A stretch of DNA of 64,000 nucleotides from Oryzias latipes (taxonomy: Eukaryota > Chordata > Actinopteri > Beloniformes > Adrianichthyidae): assembly GCF_002234675.1 (NCBI RefSeq), contig NC_019879.2, forward strand, positions 22,687,855 to 22,751,854, read 5' to 3'. Shown piece by piece: positions 1-35,316 of this stretch. Position 1 is the stretch's first letter, and every line of letters starts with the position of its first letter. A program made the translations under genes and the position numbers. The notes under the pieces are model-generated. The model did no database searches and was not told the DNA's origin. It was given only the letters and a program-made list of their open reading frames with translations.

Positions 1-1160
1 GGGCTGCAACTTCGCAGACGGACACCAACCTCACTGAAAATAGACTTTTGCACTTTGAATCTTTGCACCGTCCTCTGTTCGCTTATAGTTGTGTTTTTTT
101 GCGTTTTGATCTAGTCTTTGCCCCTCGTGTTGGATTGCAGCTGGTCCCTTGCGGCTACCTTCATCAGGTACAGTATGACTCGCAGGAATCGCCTCACCTT
201 TAGTCTACGTTTAAATTGCTTCCTTTTTTCAGGATTGTACTACAATAACCAGTTAACTTTTTGTTTCTTCACATACTTTTGCGTTGTTACTTCAGTAGAT
301 TGCTGATACAGTGCCATGTCAACGATCTTCAAACTGTTGCAAGTTGCTGGATTCAGCTGGCTTTTTTTAAATTTGCATTTTTCTTGCTTAATGTTTCCAC
401 ACACAAAAAAAGCTTCTTCTGAAGGGCCTGTTCAGTTGAGAACGTTGTTGAAGATCAACAGGTTGAACTGATAACTCCCTTAATAATCCTTATAAAGATA
501 CAAAAAAACACAAAAAACTATAAACTTTAGACTTCTAAATTGAAGGGGGGGAAATTATGTACATTTTGCAACCAAGCAGATGGCCAGACTTCATGTAAAA
601 TAATGCCATTCAATTTCTAGGGAGATTTTTCTACCCAGTCAAATAGCTGGAAATAACATTTGCGATGTTCCCTATAAATGTGTTCAATGGTGTAAAATAA
701 AAAGACGACACCTGTCCTGCTGTATGTGTTTGATGTTATCCCAAACTCTCTTCGTTAGGACTTAACATCTTGTTCCATCACATTTTAAAAAGAAAAATCT
801 GCAATTCTGTGTTGTATTTTCACAGTAGAAAAATCAGTTTATTGTTAAAATTGTCTTCCTGTATGTCCTGTTCTTTTTTTTGTGGTGGTTGCAGGATGAA
901 GGAATACGTACATGAGGTCCCATAGAAGGACAGACCTGTGAGGTGGCACTGTGGCTTTCCAAATAAAGTTCTGTGATACACTCAGACTCTTAACTGCTTG
1001 CAGTCAGTGCATTACAGAACTTTGTTTTGGGAGTTAATATTTTATAACCAGTGGGAGAAAAATCTTGACATCTGGACAATTCAATTCTCAGGACAATACA
1101 GACATTTGTTCGGAATATTATAAATGCTGTCTTAATAAAGTTTCTTTTATAAATGTGTCA
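1..1160 (+). other. Probable 3' end (terminal exon/3' UTR) of an unidentified upstream gene
   Basis: No convincing protein-coding frame is seen. Three AATAAA signals on the + strand (696-701, 962-967, 1134-1139) lie close together, the last followed by a T/GT-rich stretch. A good 3' splice site (T-rich tract ending in TTGCAG at about 894) precedes the second signal, so a spliced non-coding terminal exon is possible. In vertebrates AGPS lies near NFE2L2 and HNRNPA3, which makes these the first candidates, but nothing in the sequence identifies the gene. It could also be a non-coding RNA. Confidence 0.35.
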
Positions 1161-2145
1161 CAATTTTGTTATTATTATTGTTTTAATTTGCCCCTGCGGT
1201 CTCTTTGTGTTCTACACTACTGTTGCCCATTTACAATGCCATGAAATGATTTTAAAAGAGTCATTGTAGAGCAGTGCTGTGCCATATGGAAACTCTAGTC
1301 ATGCTGGTCAGGTGATTAAGAGGAGGTGAGTGAGGCAGAAAGGTAAACAGCATTTCATACTCTTTCAAGTGATTTGGTTTTTTTAGTCACATGAACAAAT
1401 CTAGTCGTTTTTAGATTTTTTTTAATACAAATAGTTAATTATTCATTAGTACATTTTTTTCCATCATCTTGCAGCACTCCAGAACTGTCAATTGTTTACA
1501 GTTAAAGTAACCCTTGCACCATCGTTTACTATGTTTTCTATTATGAAATAATAAACACATAGTCAACGAAAAGCCCAAAACATTAAGAAATAATTTTTCA
1601 ATCCAAAGTGATTGGGGAAAAAGCTGCCTGTCTTTTGCTGCAATGCATGCCGGGAAACGTATGAAATGATGCATTCGTGGACTCATCTTTAAATTTACTG
1701 TGATGAAAACATGTCGAGGGTAACGATCATTTTGGTTGAGAACAAGGATAAATGTAACGTTTTAACTATAGTAATATGCTTAATTACAGGCAGAACAGAA
1801 TTTCCTCATACTTGCCACCAAGTTGCTCTCAAAACTATCCAGATAATTTGTAGCAAGTAAAAAGAATGAGAGATCAAGTATAAGTCCCATAAATATAAAC
1901 TCTTATAGGTAAATCATTTAGAATATGTGGTTTTAGTTTTACCAAATGTTATCTTTTAGTCCAAGTTCTATTGTATCGTTACAAAGTTAAAGCTACACCG
2001 CTTTTCTGAGACCGTATTGAAAGTTTGTCAACCGTTTAGAACACTTTGCGATTCGAAGTTAATATTTCCTACAGTTAAGAACGCATCATTGAGTTGACCT
2101 CTGACAGGCTCCCATGGATCTTCCTTTCACAAACACGGAAGCAGC
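1160..2145 (+). promoter_or_regulatory. Putative agps promoter and 5' UTR region
   Basis: This gap separates the upstream polyadenylation signals from the agps start codon. It is AT-rich with no recognisable gene. The only distinct marks are the ZNF143-like site and, close to the start codon, an upstream ATG at 2114. No TATA box stands out at a convincing distance and the transcription start cannot be placed from sequence alone. Confidence 0.4.
1639..1659 (-). promoter_or_regulatory. ZNF143/THAP11-like promoter motif
   Basis: Read on the minus strand the site runs TTTCCCGGCATGCATTGC, close to the remembered ZNF143/THAP11 consensus (TTCCCAGAATGCATTGC). Such sites sit near start sites of housekeeping genes. 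It is about 490 bp upstream of the agps start codon in the otherwise featureless 1.16-2.1 kb gap, so it may mark the promoter. Inference from motif only. Confidence 0.35.
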
Positions 2146-26219
<24,074 letters not shown>

Positions 26220-27565
26220 GCGCTCTTGTTGCACCTCTTTTCTAAAAGCGTCGCGTGTGCATCTAAAGCAACGGTTACTAAGTGTGAATCTAAAATGGAC
26301 TTCATCGTTGTTCCATCCAATATCCTTTGGTGCCATTAAAACATTCACCTTAACTTTTTTTTGCGAGTAATTTATATTGAATTTATTTTGCTGTTGCAAT
26401 CAGCTTCCTTACCCATGATGCACCATGATGCATCCAAACCTACATTTACTTTTTAACTGCCTCCCATACATTCTTGCCAACATTGTAAAAATAGTTTGTT
26501 TTCCTCTCCTTTCGTGCCCACCCCCACACCATGTGAGTGTGTTTATCTGGCACTTCTTTAGCGGATAAATTCCTCATGAATGCGCTTTCTGAAGCTCCGT
26601 GCCTTTCAAAAGCTTTCGTCTGCCTTTCCTTCCAGTGCGCACTCGTGTGCGGCGAGTACAAGAAAAACAGTCTTGAAAGTTTTCCTCCCGTTTTGTCTGT
26701 TCATGCCTTCCTGCTGTACTGACCAGTTGCCATAAGAGACTTGTTTCTGGAGTGTTTGTGCGTGCCTCCGTCCTCCAAACCCTTCCACCCGCTGCCTGAA
26801 GTTTGATTGAGAAGAGAAGGTGCGTCATTCCGTTTTTGTATGCAGAGTGTCTACCTTCCACGGTTTGTAACAGAGACCCTGAAGTCAGGAGGGTTATTTA
26901 AAATGTTTTAGAAAAGATGTGTGTTCAGTTTAAGGCCTCTGGATTGCGGTGCTCACGATGTACCAAAGACAATTCATCGGATCATGCAAACATTCTGTAA
27001 ATGTTTCATCCTGTAGTACTTGCACAGAAATCTGTAAACCTGCCTTCCACACTGTTCCATTTTTTTTCTAGCATATCTTCAAAACTCTCAAATGTAAATA
27101 TTCCTGACTGTTACATGTGCTAAATCTTTCTGGTTAGCTCCCAATATCACGTTCTACTTGTTCCTGATGTTTTATTGTTCAATTGGAGTCCCCCCACCCA
27201 CCCAAAAACAAGTCAAGAAAATCCTCAGGGCCTCCAAGAATCGAGTTGTTTAACGTTTGTAAAATGTAAAGGTTTTTTGAATGGGTTCTCAAATGTGATT
27301 CATTTTGATACAGGTGATGATAGTTTCTCCTTTACATCCTCATATTTTCTTCACTTCCTTCCAGGACTGTTTTATGTCCTTGAGGTCAAAAGTGTCCATC
27401 CAAACAGAAGGTCTTTTTCTGCTGTCTTGACAAACATGAGAGCTTTTGAATGTTCAGATTGAGCTTTTCTTTCCCCCCCAAAGTTTTCCACTTTTCTTAA
27501 TGACATAGTAACATCTAAAACATTTTTGTCGATGCTGTTTGTGCAATAAATCTAATAAAAATATC
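26220..27565 (+). other. agps: agps 3' UTR
   Basis: From the stop codon to the first strong AATAAA (27545-27550, with a second AATAAA-like signal ten bases on). The length is inferred from the signals only; no earlier AATAAA was seen. Confidence 0.6.
27545..27550 (+). terminator. agps: Probable agps polyadenylation signal
   Basis: AATAAA about 1.3 kb after the stop codon, followed by T- and GT-rich sequence. Confidence 0.55.
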
Positions 27566-30500
27566 ACAGTTGTTGACTTTTTCCTTCACGTTTGGCGTAG
27601 AAAACAAGTGACCTACTGTGGCTTAAAATCAGGTTGTGCGATTAGATCAGAAGTTCTGACGGATTTTAATAATGTATACAAAATACGTATGAAAAAATTA
27701 ACCTGTAATTCATACACAAATAAGTCATTAAAAAGTTTATTGGTTAATAAAATGTTTTGTTTAAAACCAAAAGACTCATTTACTCCATTTCCTTCTGGTT
27801 AATACGCACCAAAAGCTGCGTAGTCTCACTTTATTCAGAAAAATACACTTTATTTATTCTTGTGACCATTAAGCCATTCTTTTAGAAAATGCAGCTTTTA
27901 AATATGAACAATATTAGTATATTTATTTTTATATTTTGCTGTAGACAGCAGCACATGCCAGTTCCTTTCAAAATAAAATCCATCCTGAGTCAAATAAAAT
28001 CATCCTGCTGCAGCAGATTTGCTCAAATTAAAAATGCAATAGTCGAACATGGCATTTTATATCATTTTGACTAAGGTCCATCGTCGTTCTTTTTATTTTT
28101 TTTTCTATTAGCATGTTTCTTCAAAACCATGGAGTGACAATGACAGGATAAACAGCCACACGTGGCACCGGAGCCTCAAGTTGCAGGTGCTCATTCAAGT
28201 GGATCTACCATGTATTTAGTTGAGGAGTGGCTTTGAATGCCCCATGCTCTTTTTACTCTTTCAGCTTAACTGTTTTAAAAACTACAGTTGAATGGGGAAA
28301 AGATACACAACATTCAGCTAAGGTTGTCCCCTAAGAGCCCCATGGATTATGCTTGTTTTGTTATGTTTTTATTCACAAAAATATATTTTTTAGGAGTATT
28401 GCACACATTAGTGTACATCTCATTTGTTCTGTGAGTTGTCTGGCACACTGCAGTTTGCTATGAGAATTCACAAATTTTCCCTTTTTAGGGTTAAGCTTTT
28501 CTAAGAAGGACAAAGCTGGGAAAATGGTCAAACATCTAGAAAAAAAACGACATATCTGACCTAAAGCTAACATAAATGCAGACTGCAACTTCATAAAGGT
28601 CATACTGTTACCTGCACAAATATTTTATAGTGTTGTATGAAGAGTTTTGTATTTTTGTTTCGTTTTGCAACAAAATGTTTCATGTCGTGCTGTTAGATTC
28701 TATATCCTGACCTTTAAAACTTTATTGATTAAAAAAAAGTTCTGGCTTTTCCATGCATTCACAATAGTGAGAAATTTCTCTCATGTAATCCATCCAGTTT
28801 GTTTCTGCAGTTGGAGAATTTCTTCATACCTTCAGACATTCCTGGGAAGTCAGAACCAAAGAGCAGGTTTCTGTTTGCACTGCATCTCCATGCACCACAG
28901 AGAGCTCAAGGCAATCCTGCACAGCAGAATGCAACAGAGTCTGGCATTTGCTTTTACACAGTCTCATTTGGGAGTCGTGTTCGCCCACACAGCCACCCAC
29001 ACACGGTTGGCTGATGTCACAACCCTCCATTAACAGCAGCAGAGCTCAGGCGCGAGCGAGAAAAGCACCACAGCCATCACGTTGAGCTTCAATCTCCAGG
29101 GTTGTGTGAGCTTTTATAGAAATTATGATTTGGGATTCATTACCAATGATAATTTTCCGATGATAATCTAAGGCATTGCTGGCGTTTTCATGAATAAAAA
29201 ATATTTCAATGAAGAATGCCTGAATGTGCATGCAGCCTTCCATTGAGAGAAATGGTTTGTGTAATGCCACGTTTGTCCACATGGTGTCAGCACTGCACGT
29301 GCAGAGTGGCTGCAAAAGTGGGACAACAGCGCCTGGGTGAAACAATTCCGTGTTATTAAATAGAACTTAACAATAAAAAGGACTCCACAGATAAACTTGA
29401 GGTGGAAGATGCTATTGATACTTTTTTGTCTGAGTTCATGAAGAATTTTCTGGACCTATTTTCAATTTTATTAGTTTAATTCATACATTTTTTTTACATT
29501 TATTGTTTACTTTTGCCTTACCTTACTGTTTAGAGGGCTTAGTCTTCTGTAAATGTAAAAGTTTAATATTTGCTAAAGCATAACATCAATATTTCCCATG
29601 TCATCTTTCATGTAATTTAAGAAAGTATTGTAAAAGAAAAAAAAAGGAACAACATATCCTTTTATATACTTTTAAAAACTCGTTTTTTTTAAATTAACAT
29701 ATTTCTTTTTATTTCTTACTAACTGTAATGCTTAAGTGTGTATGGTTTCTTTAAGATCAGATCATTATATTAATTGTCAAAATGTTGATATTATTTGGAG
29801 AAGACTACAGTATGTATTCATTAAAAATCATGAAAGTAAAATATTTATTATTTTAAATTATTTTTTGGTTAATATTCTTATTATGACTGGTTATTACTGA
29901 TTATTAAGACTTATCATTGACTTACTATTATAAAAATTTTAATTAGCAGTAAAAAAACAAAAAAAAATGTGGCAGCTAAAGTTGAAATATATTATCTAAC
30001 TTGCTTAGTTCAAATTTTAAAAAGCGCCTTTTTTTTCAATTTGTGTCATAACTGTTTGGTCATATAATCTAAAGATAGTTCACATATTGGCTTTCCTTCT
30101 CGCGGGGTTATTTTAAAATGTTTACAATACTTCATCAACTAGTCATTTCCCATCAAAATGAACTGGTTATCATTTGTTTGGATTCTTAATGGTTATATGC
30201 TCTTACCCTTTAAACTGCACTCATTTCCTGTTAAGGTTTATTTACTTAAGTTAACTGGAAATTACAATATAAAGTTTAATTTTCTTAATCACAGCTTATT
30301 TTTTTAGATGTTTACTAGTTTGGTAAATATACACGTCATCAGAAAACGGGGATATTAAATCAATATTGGTGCGTCAACAAAACAAAATGAGGTTGAGTAA
30401 TAATCCAAATAAACTTTGTCCTTCGGGTTTTTTTGTTGTTGTTACTGTCTAAGCAGACTTATGTGGAACAAGGCAAGCTTTCAAGAATTTTAAGTGAAGT

Positions 30501-31217
30501 GGATTAAATATTTCCTGTGAATCCAACGGATAAAAATGCAATTTCTAATGTTTCCATCCCTGCTGGCCAAACCAAATGTCACAGTGGAGCTTAATGTCAG
30601 AGTAAATCAGAGCGCACACAGCAGCACATATTTTTTATTTAAATTCAAACAGAAACATTGCACATCTGCCTTTTCATGCCTTAGCTTTCCTTCAGATAAG
30701 TCTGAACAAACCCGAACTAGGAGAAGGAGAAAGAAATGCAAGAAACAGGTTACAATGCAAAAAATAAGGGGGGAAAAAGAGTAAATACTGGCCACACGTG
30801 AATACCCGATAGAAAAATAGAATAGCAATATTTATACATAACTTACTTAACATGATGCAAGAAATTTTAAGTCATGCATGTCTGATAAGATAAAGTGTGC
30901 GCTGATGAAAATATGAGGTATTTGTTGGCTCACTTGTTTGCTACATCCTTAGCAAATTGTTTCATACGGTTTACAACATGCAAAGAAAAAAAAAAGACTT
31001 TTTCCAGATTGAGATTTTCCATCTAAAATACAGTAGAGCATAGATCCATGCCACAATGTGCACAGTCACATTTGAACTCCAGTTAACAAAGCTACAACAC
31101 AACTCATAAGGCATACCCCAGCCCAGGAAACAAACTTCCAATAACATTTATAATAAGAGCAATGATAATATCAAAATAAAAGCTTTGTCATTAAATGGGC
31201 ACTTCTGTCCTGCAGGT

Positions 31218-31245
31218 TCCAGTCGTCTGATAACAGACGACTGGA
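31218..31245. repeat. Perfect 12-bp inverted repeat, 4-nt loop
   Basis: TCCAGTCGTCTG (31218-31229) and its exact complement (31234-31245) flank ATAA. It lies in the convergent spacer, about 3.8 kb downstream of the pde11a stop codon. Confidence 0.9.
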
Positions 31246-32894
31246 TATTCAGATTGAAACATTTGTGCCGCAACAGTCAGATTAAAGTACGTTTATTCCA
31301 CTAAAAGTAAAGATTTTTCCTTTAAAAAAAACTGCCTTTCACTTTCTAAAATCAAAAACAAACAAAAAACTTTTAAATTTAAAGAAGTAGTGTGGGGGAA
31401 AAAAAATATGTTTTTAAACTGTCTTATCTGGCCCAATGTCTACATCAGGGAAACTGTAATTTATCTTTATCTATGAATAACAAATCACTTCTGTTTTTGC
31501 TTTCAAGCAGAGGCTAAATTAGGGTAATTTTGGTGCCAAATTGGTTTGATGCATATTTTCATTCACAGTTATCAAGGGGTTAAATGCATATGCCCGATTT
31601 ATCATTCATAAACATGCACAGGAAAAAAGAAATTCCACACCAATTCTGACCCGACAGAGGAAATTGCAGGAAATGCATCAAGGAAGCAGCCATGTGCATA
31701 ACTTTAAAACAGTACACAGTCTATTTGACACAAACAGTCATGAAAATATGCAAATCCTATAGATCACTTTTAAGGTTATAAGCTGTGTAATGAGGAGGTA
31801 ATAAAGATAAAGAGATAGTAAAGGAACAGAGCTTAGGATAAAGATGATTTTGCTGGTGTGTTTGGGATTCTTGTCTTGTTGTGAATTTCAGCAGGGCTTT
31901 TATTGTTGGAAAAAATGAAAGCGCATTTAACTCTGAAATACATCAGAGGAGCTCTTTAGGATCTGGGGATCCTTCATGACATATTTGAAAGGAACAGCTA
32001 ATGATCTCCTAATTAGCAGATGAGGGACCTCTTCCTAATCCCAACTTTTGGTGCTCCCTCCCATCATCACGGTGTCAGTTTTTAAAGCAATCTCTGAGGA
32101 AGTATACTTTCACTAACTGCAGTGAATACTCAGTAGCATTTTGTGGCTTCGGGTCCAGTCAGCTTTACTAGTAAATAAACCCCAAGCTTTGCTACTCGTG
32201 AAAGTTTTAAAGTCCATTGGCCAATTAACACTAAAGTTAGTTTGTTGATGACATGGATAGGGATGGGGTTTAATATCCTTTAAAAATTAAAGGCAAAGAC
32301 AGTTACTGTAAACAGAAATTCTTCACCAGTTCAATGATCTCTGGTCAGAAAGTGCAATATATAGGGTTCACATATGAAGATTATTTCGGTTTTTAAGCAT
32401 GAATGTGGTGTCTTTACAAACAGGTGTTTCAGGTATATTTCCATTTTAACCTTGTTGGAAAGAATGACATTGAATAAATTAACATAAAATTACGGTCTAA
32501 GGATAACATGAAGGCACATAGTGGGTAGAATGAAGATAGCCTCAACTGAAAAAAAAAAAAGTTTTCTTGGATTTAAAAGGTGGACTCCAAATTCTTTAAA
32601 ACTGTCATGTGACAAATAATGCTAATCATAACTCATTGCTGATATAAAAAACTGAGATATCCACAGTTTTGTTTTTGTGCAGGTTTGCAAACGTGCTGAT
32701 GTTTTGATTGCTTGTGAAGCACTTGGCTATCAAACTGAGCTGTGAGATGCTAAACTTTAGTTTGAAGGATTGTGATGCAGCTTGGTGTTGCTGATCTGAG
32801 GTTCCAGTTACATCATTTTAAGAAGAATTGGATCAATTTTAACGAAAAAATTGAGCCAAACAAAAAATTCCGCCTAAAAAAAGGTTGTACTTAA

Positions 32895-33110
32895 TATTTA
32901 ATAATAATAATGATAATAATAATAATAATGATAATTATAATGATAATAATAATGGATTGGATTTTTCTTCGCTTTTCCAGACGCTCAAAGCACTTACAAT
33001 GTGTATCCATGGTGATGGTAAGCTACTGATGTAGCCACAGGTGCCTTGGGGCAGACTGACAGATGACACTTGTTTCATCTTAATTCTGTTTCTGTGAACC
33101 AAAACAAGTG
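32895..33110. repeat. ATA/ATG microsatellite plus fish interspersed repeat
   Basis: A (TAA/TGA)n tract (about 32895-32953) is followed by GGATTGGATT...CAGACGCTCAAAGCACTTACAATG, a diverged version of a motif common in fish (GGATTGGATTTATATAGCGC...CTCAAAGCGCTTTACA). A likely related part resumes near 33410-33520. Confidence 0.6.
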
Positions 33111-33579
33111 TCATTTGAGCTCATAAAAGCGCTGTGTTCCTCACTCCCAATAGATGTGAGCAACACTTTCAACAACTGTGTCTTTACCAGTCTCCATCAT
33201 TTTTTACTCTTTTTTATCAAATAATACAGATCGGGGCAAATAATATCATATGGAGAAAGTCAAACCAAGCTGTCAGTAAACAAAATACTCAAAGGCGCTA
33301 CCATGAAGGTAAATTAAATTTGTATTCTGAGTGCTATTATAGAATGTTTTTTGTAGCCGAGTTTTGTACTTTTGTAAAAGGATTGATGTTGTGACTCCTC
33401 CCACATGCTTTTTTGCATCCATTGTAGGCACACACTACTGCAGGTTGCATCACCCATCTGTTTAACCAGTCAGAATTAGACCCTGAATTCACAGCAGGGT
33501 TCAAACCATTGACCATTAAAAAAAAGGTATCAGAGCTAGAAGTTAGTTTGACAAATATAATTACTGAGTAATAACTGCT

Positions 33580-33670
33580 TATTTCTCAATTGAAGTCTAT
33601 GGGATTTTGGCTTCCTGGAGCCATCGGGTAACCTGTTGACAGAACAAAGAGTAGAAATGTGTATCCCTCT
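33580..33670. repeat. Possible dispersed repeat fragment
   Basis: The stretch CAATTGAAGTCTATGGGATTTTGG then CTTCCTGGAGCCA resembles, from memory, a percomorph interspersed repeat. Only a fragment is seen. Confidence 0.3.
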
Positions 33671-34083
33671 GGACCACGCCATGTTTGTTCCTCAAGAGAG
33701 ACTTTGGTATGTTCCAGTGTGCTGACGTTAAGCTAGTTCTCTGTATAACCTATACTTTTGAATTTAACCCTTCATTAAACAAAGTTCCATCTTCTCCTGT
33801 ATAAAAGACAGTGGCGCAACAGGGTAGAAGAAAAAATTCATACATTTTAAAATCTCTACATTCCACCTGATGCTGACTTTTTGATGGTTTAAGAAAAGGT
33901 GCTTGTATGTGTAGAGCCGTTATTGAGAACTAGATAAATTATTTAAATCCGTTTTCCTTTTCAAAGCCAACAAATTAAAGACATGGATGGCAAAAGGGCT
34001 GGTTTTCTTTTCAAATATCCCCTTTTAAACCTTTAGAAAGTATAAGATAATGTGATAATTATTTAACACCCACTTTATGAGGT

Positions 34084-35085
34084 TTTATTTAAATCCTGAT
34101 CTCAGATGAAAATTTGCTTCTTTTAGCTTCAAAATAACTTAAACTAGTAGGCCAAAAATCAGAAGGAACATCTAACTGCTGCTTGTGAAACTAAACCTGC
34201 AGTTTAGTTTTAGGATTTTAAATCAGTGTAGCTGAGGACTTGCCTGTAGAAATGAATATGATATAAGAAGAACTTTCTGAAGGCACATTGTGTGTGAAAA
34301 CTGAGGCCCTGTATTTAAAAAAAAAAGCAGGGCAATATATATTTATAAGTATTTTTAAGTAATATTTTGGCTATCAAGGGGTAAAGACTAAACTACAGTC
34401 ACTGGTTTTAAAAATTATGGCATAAACACAGTATGAATCAACATCGATACCATACTGCCCAACAACCTCAGAGAAGAGGCCATGCATTTTTTTAAGGACT
34501 CTAAAACAAGGCACAGGAAGGGAGGGAGCGGAGAATTCAAATTGCAATGCGAGCACCATCACAGACACTGCTGTTCCAGCACCTCCATCTCTGCAGCTCC
34601 ACCACCACACAACATTCCAATCAAATGCATACACCTAATTTTCTTTTCAACAGCACTTGTAAATATACCCAGTAGCCTATTTACAGATTTACAAAAAAAA
34701 AAATCTGTTAACCCCCTGATCAAAATACAAGCAACAAGTCACTAGGTCCCAATCCAACTTCAGTGGACATGAAAGTTGTGCTTGGTCTTTTCCGAAAAGT
34801 ATCTTGCCAACGCTGGGTTGACACATTGGGTTTCAAACATGGTGCCAATCGTTTAATCGCTCTCAAAATCCTGCCAAACAAACGCAGATCTGTCACCTTT
34901 CAGTAAAGGGAAACTGAAAGGATCAGAATAACCTCCAAGACAGCGCCACACGCAAATAAAGCTCATCTCATGTAGCAAAAAGCGAAGAGGAGCAGAGCCG
35001 GGGACCTCTGCATGCACTGCACTGCCTCTGCTGCAGATTGCATTGGGGAGAAAAAAGGCTTGGGGCATTAGCGCGTCAGCAGAAG
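34084..35085 (-). other. pde11a: Probable pde11a 3' UTR
   Basis: On the minus strand, ATTAAA lies at 34852-34857 (about 230 nt after the stop) and the first AATAAA at 34084-34089. Either could end the transcript; a longer UTR into the spacer is also possible, as mammalian PDE11A has a long one. Confidence 0.35.
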
Positions 35086-35316
35086 CTAACTGGCTGTCTC
35101 CTGTGAGCCATCAGTGTTGCCACTGCAGCAGGGTGTGCTGCCCGTTTTGGCCACAGTGCAGCCACTGGTTTCTGTGCTTTCACCACTGCAGGTGCTGGGG
35201 GGGTCGGAAATGCCTACTCCAGATTGTCTCTTCTTGTTCAGTTCCTCCCATTTGGACCTGTTAGCTCGGATCCTATCAAACATGGGCTGAAGTTTGGGAT
35301 TCAACTTGACCAGGGT
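35086..35316 (-). CDS. pde11a: pde11a exon o (last coding exon, residues 427-502 and stop)
   Basis: Starts [20 protein letters not shown] and [11 protein letters not shown], the end of the catalytic domain, then a Ser/Thr/Gly/Cys-rich tail ending in SQETAS. Stop at 35086-35088. Separated from the preceding exon by 6.8 kb. The junction fits the reading frame of both exons. Confidence 0.94.
   Translation of the reverse strand, partial: TLVKLNPKLQPMFDRIRANRSKWEELNKKRQSGVGISDPPSTCSGESTETSGCTVAKTGSTPCCSGNTDGSQETAS

Larger units (their letters stand above)
27566..34083. other. Convergent spacer between agps and pde11a
   Basis: Tail-to-tail spacer. It is AT-rich with small chance ORFs only. There is no long intronless TPR-type ORF (TTC30) such as mammals have here. 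A perfect 12-bp hairpin lies at 31218-31245 and a repeat at 32895-33110. Much of 28-31 kb has nothing I can name. Confidence 0.6.
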
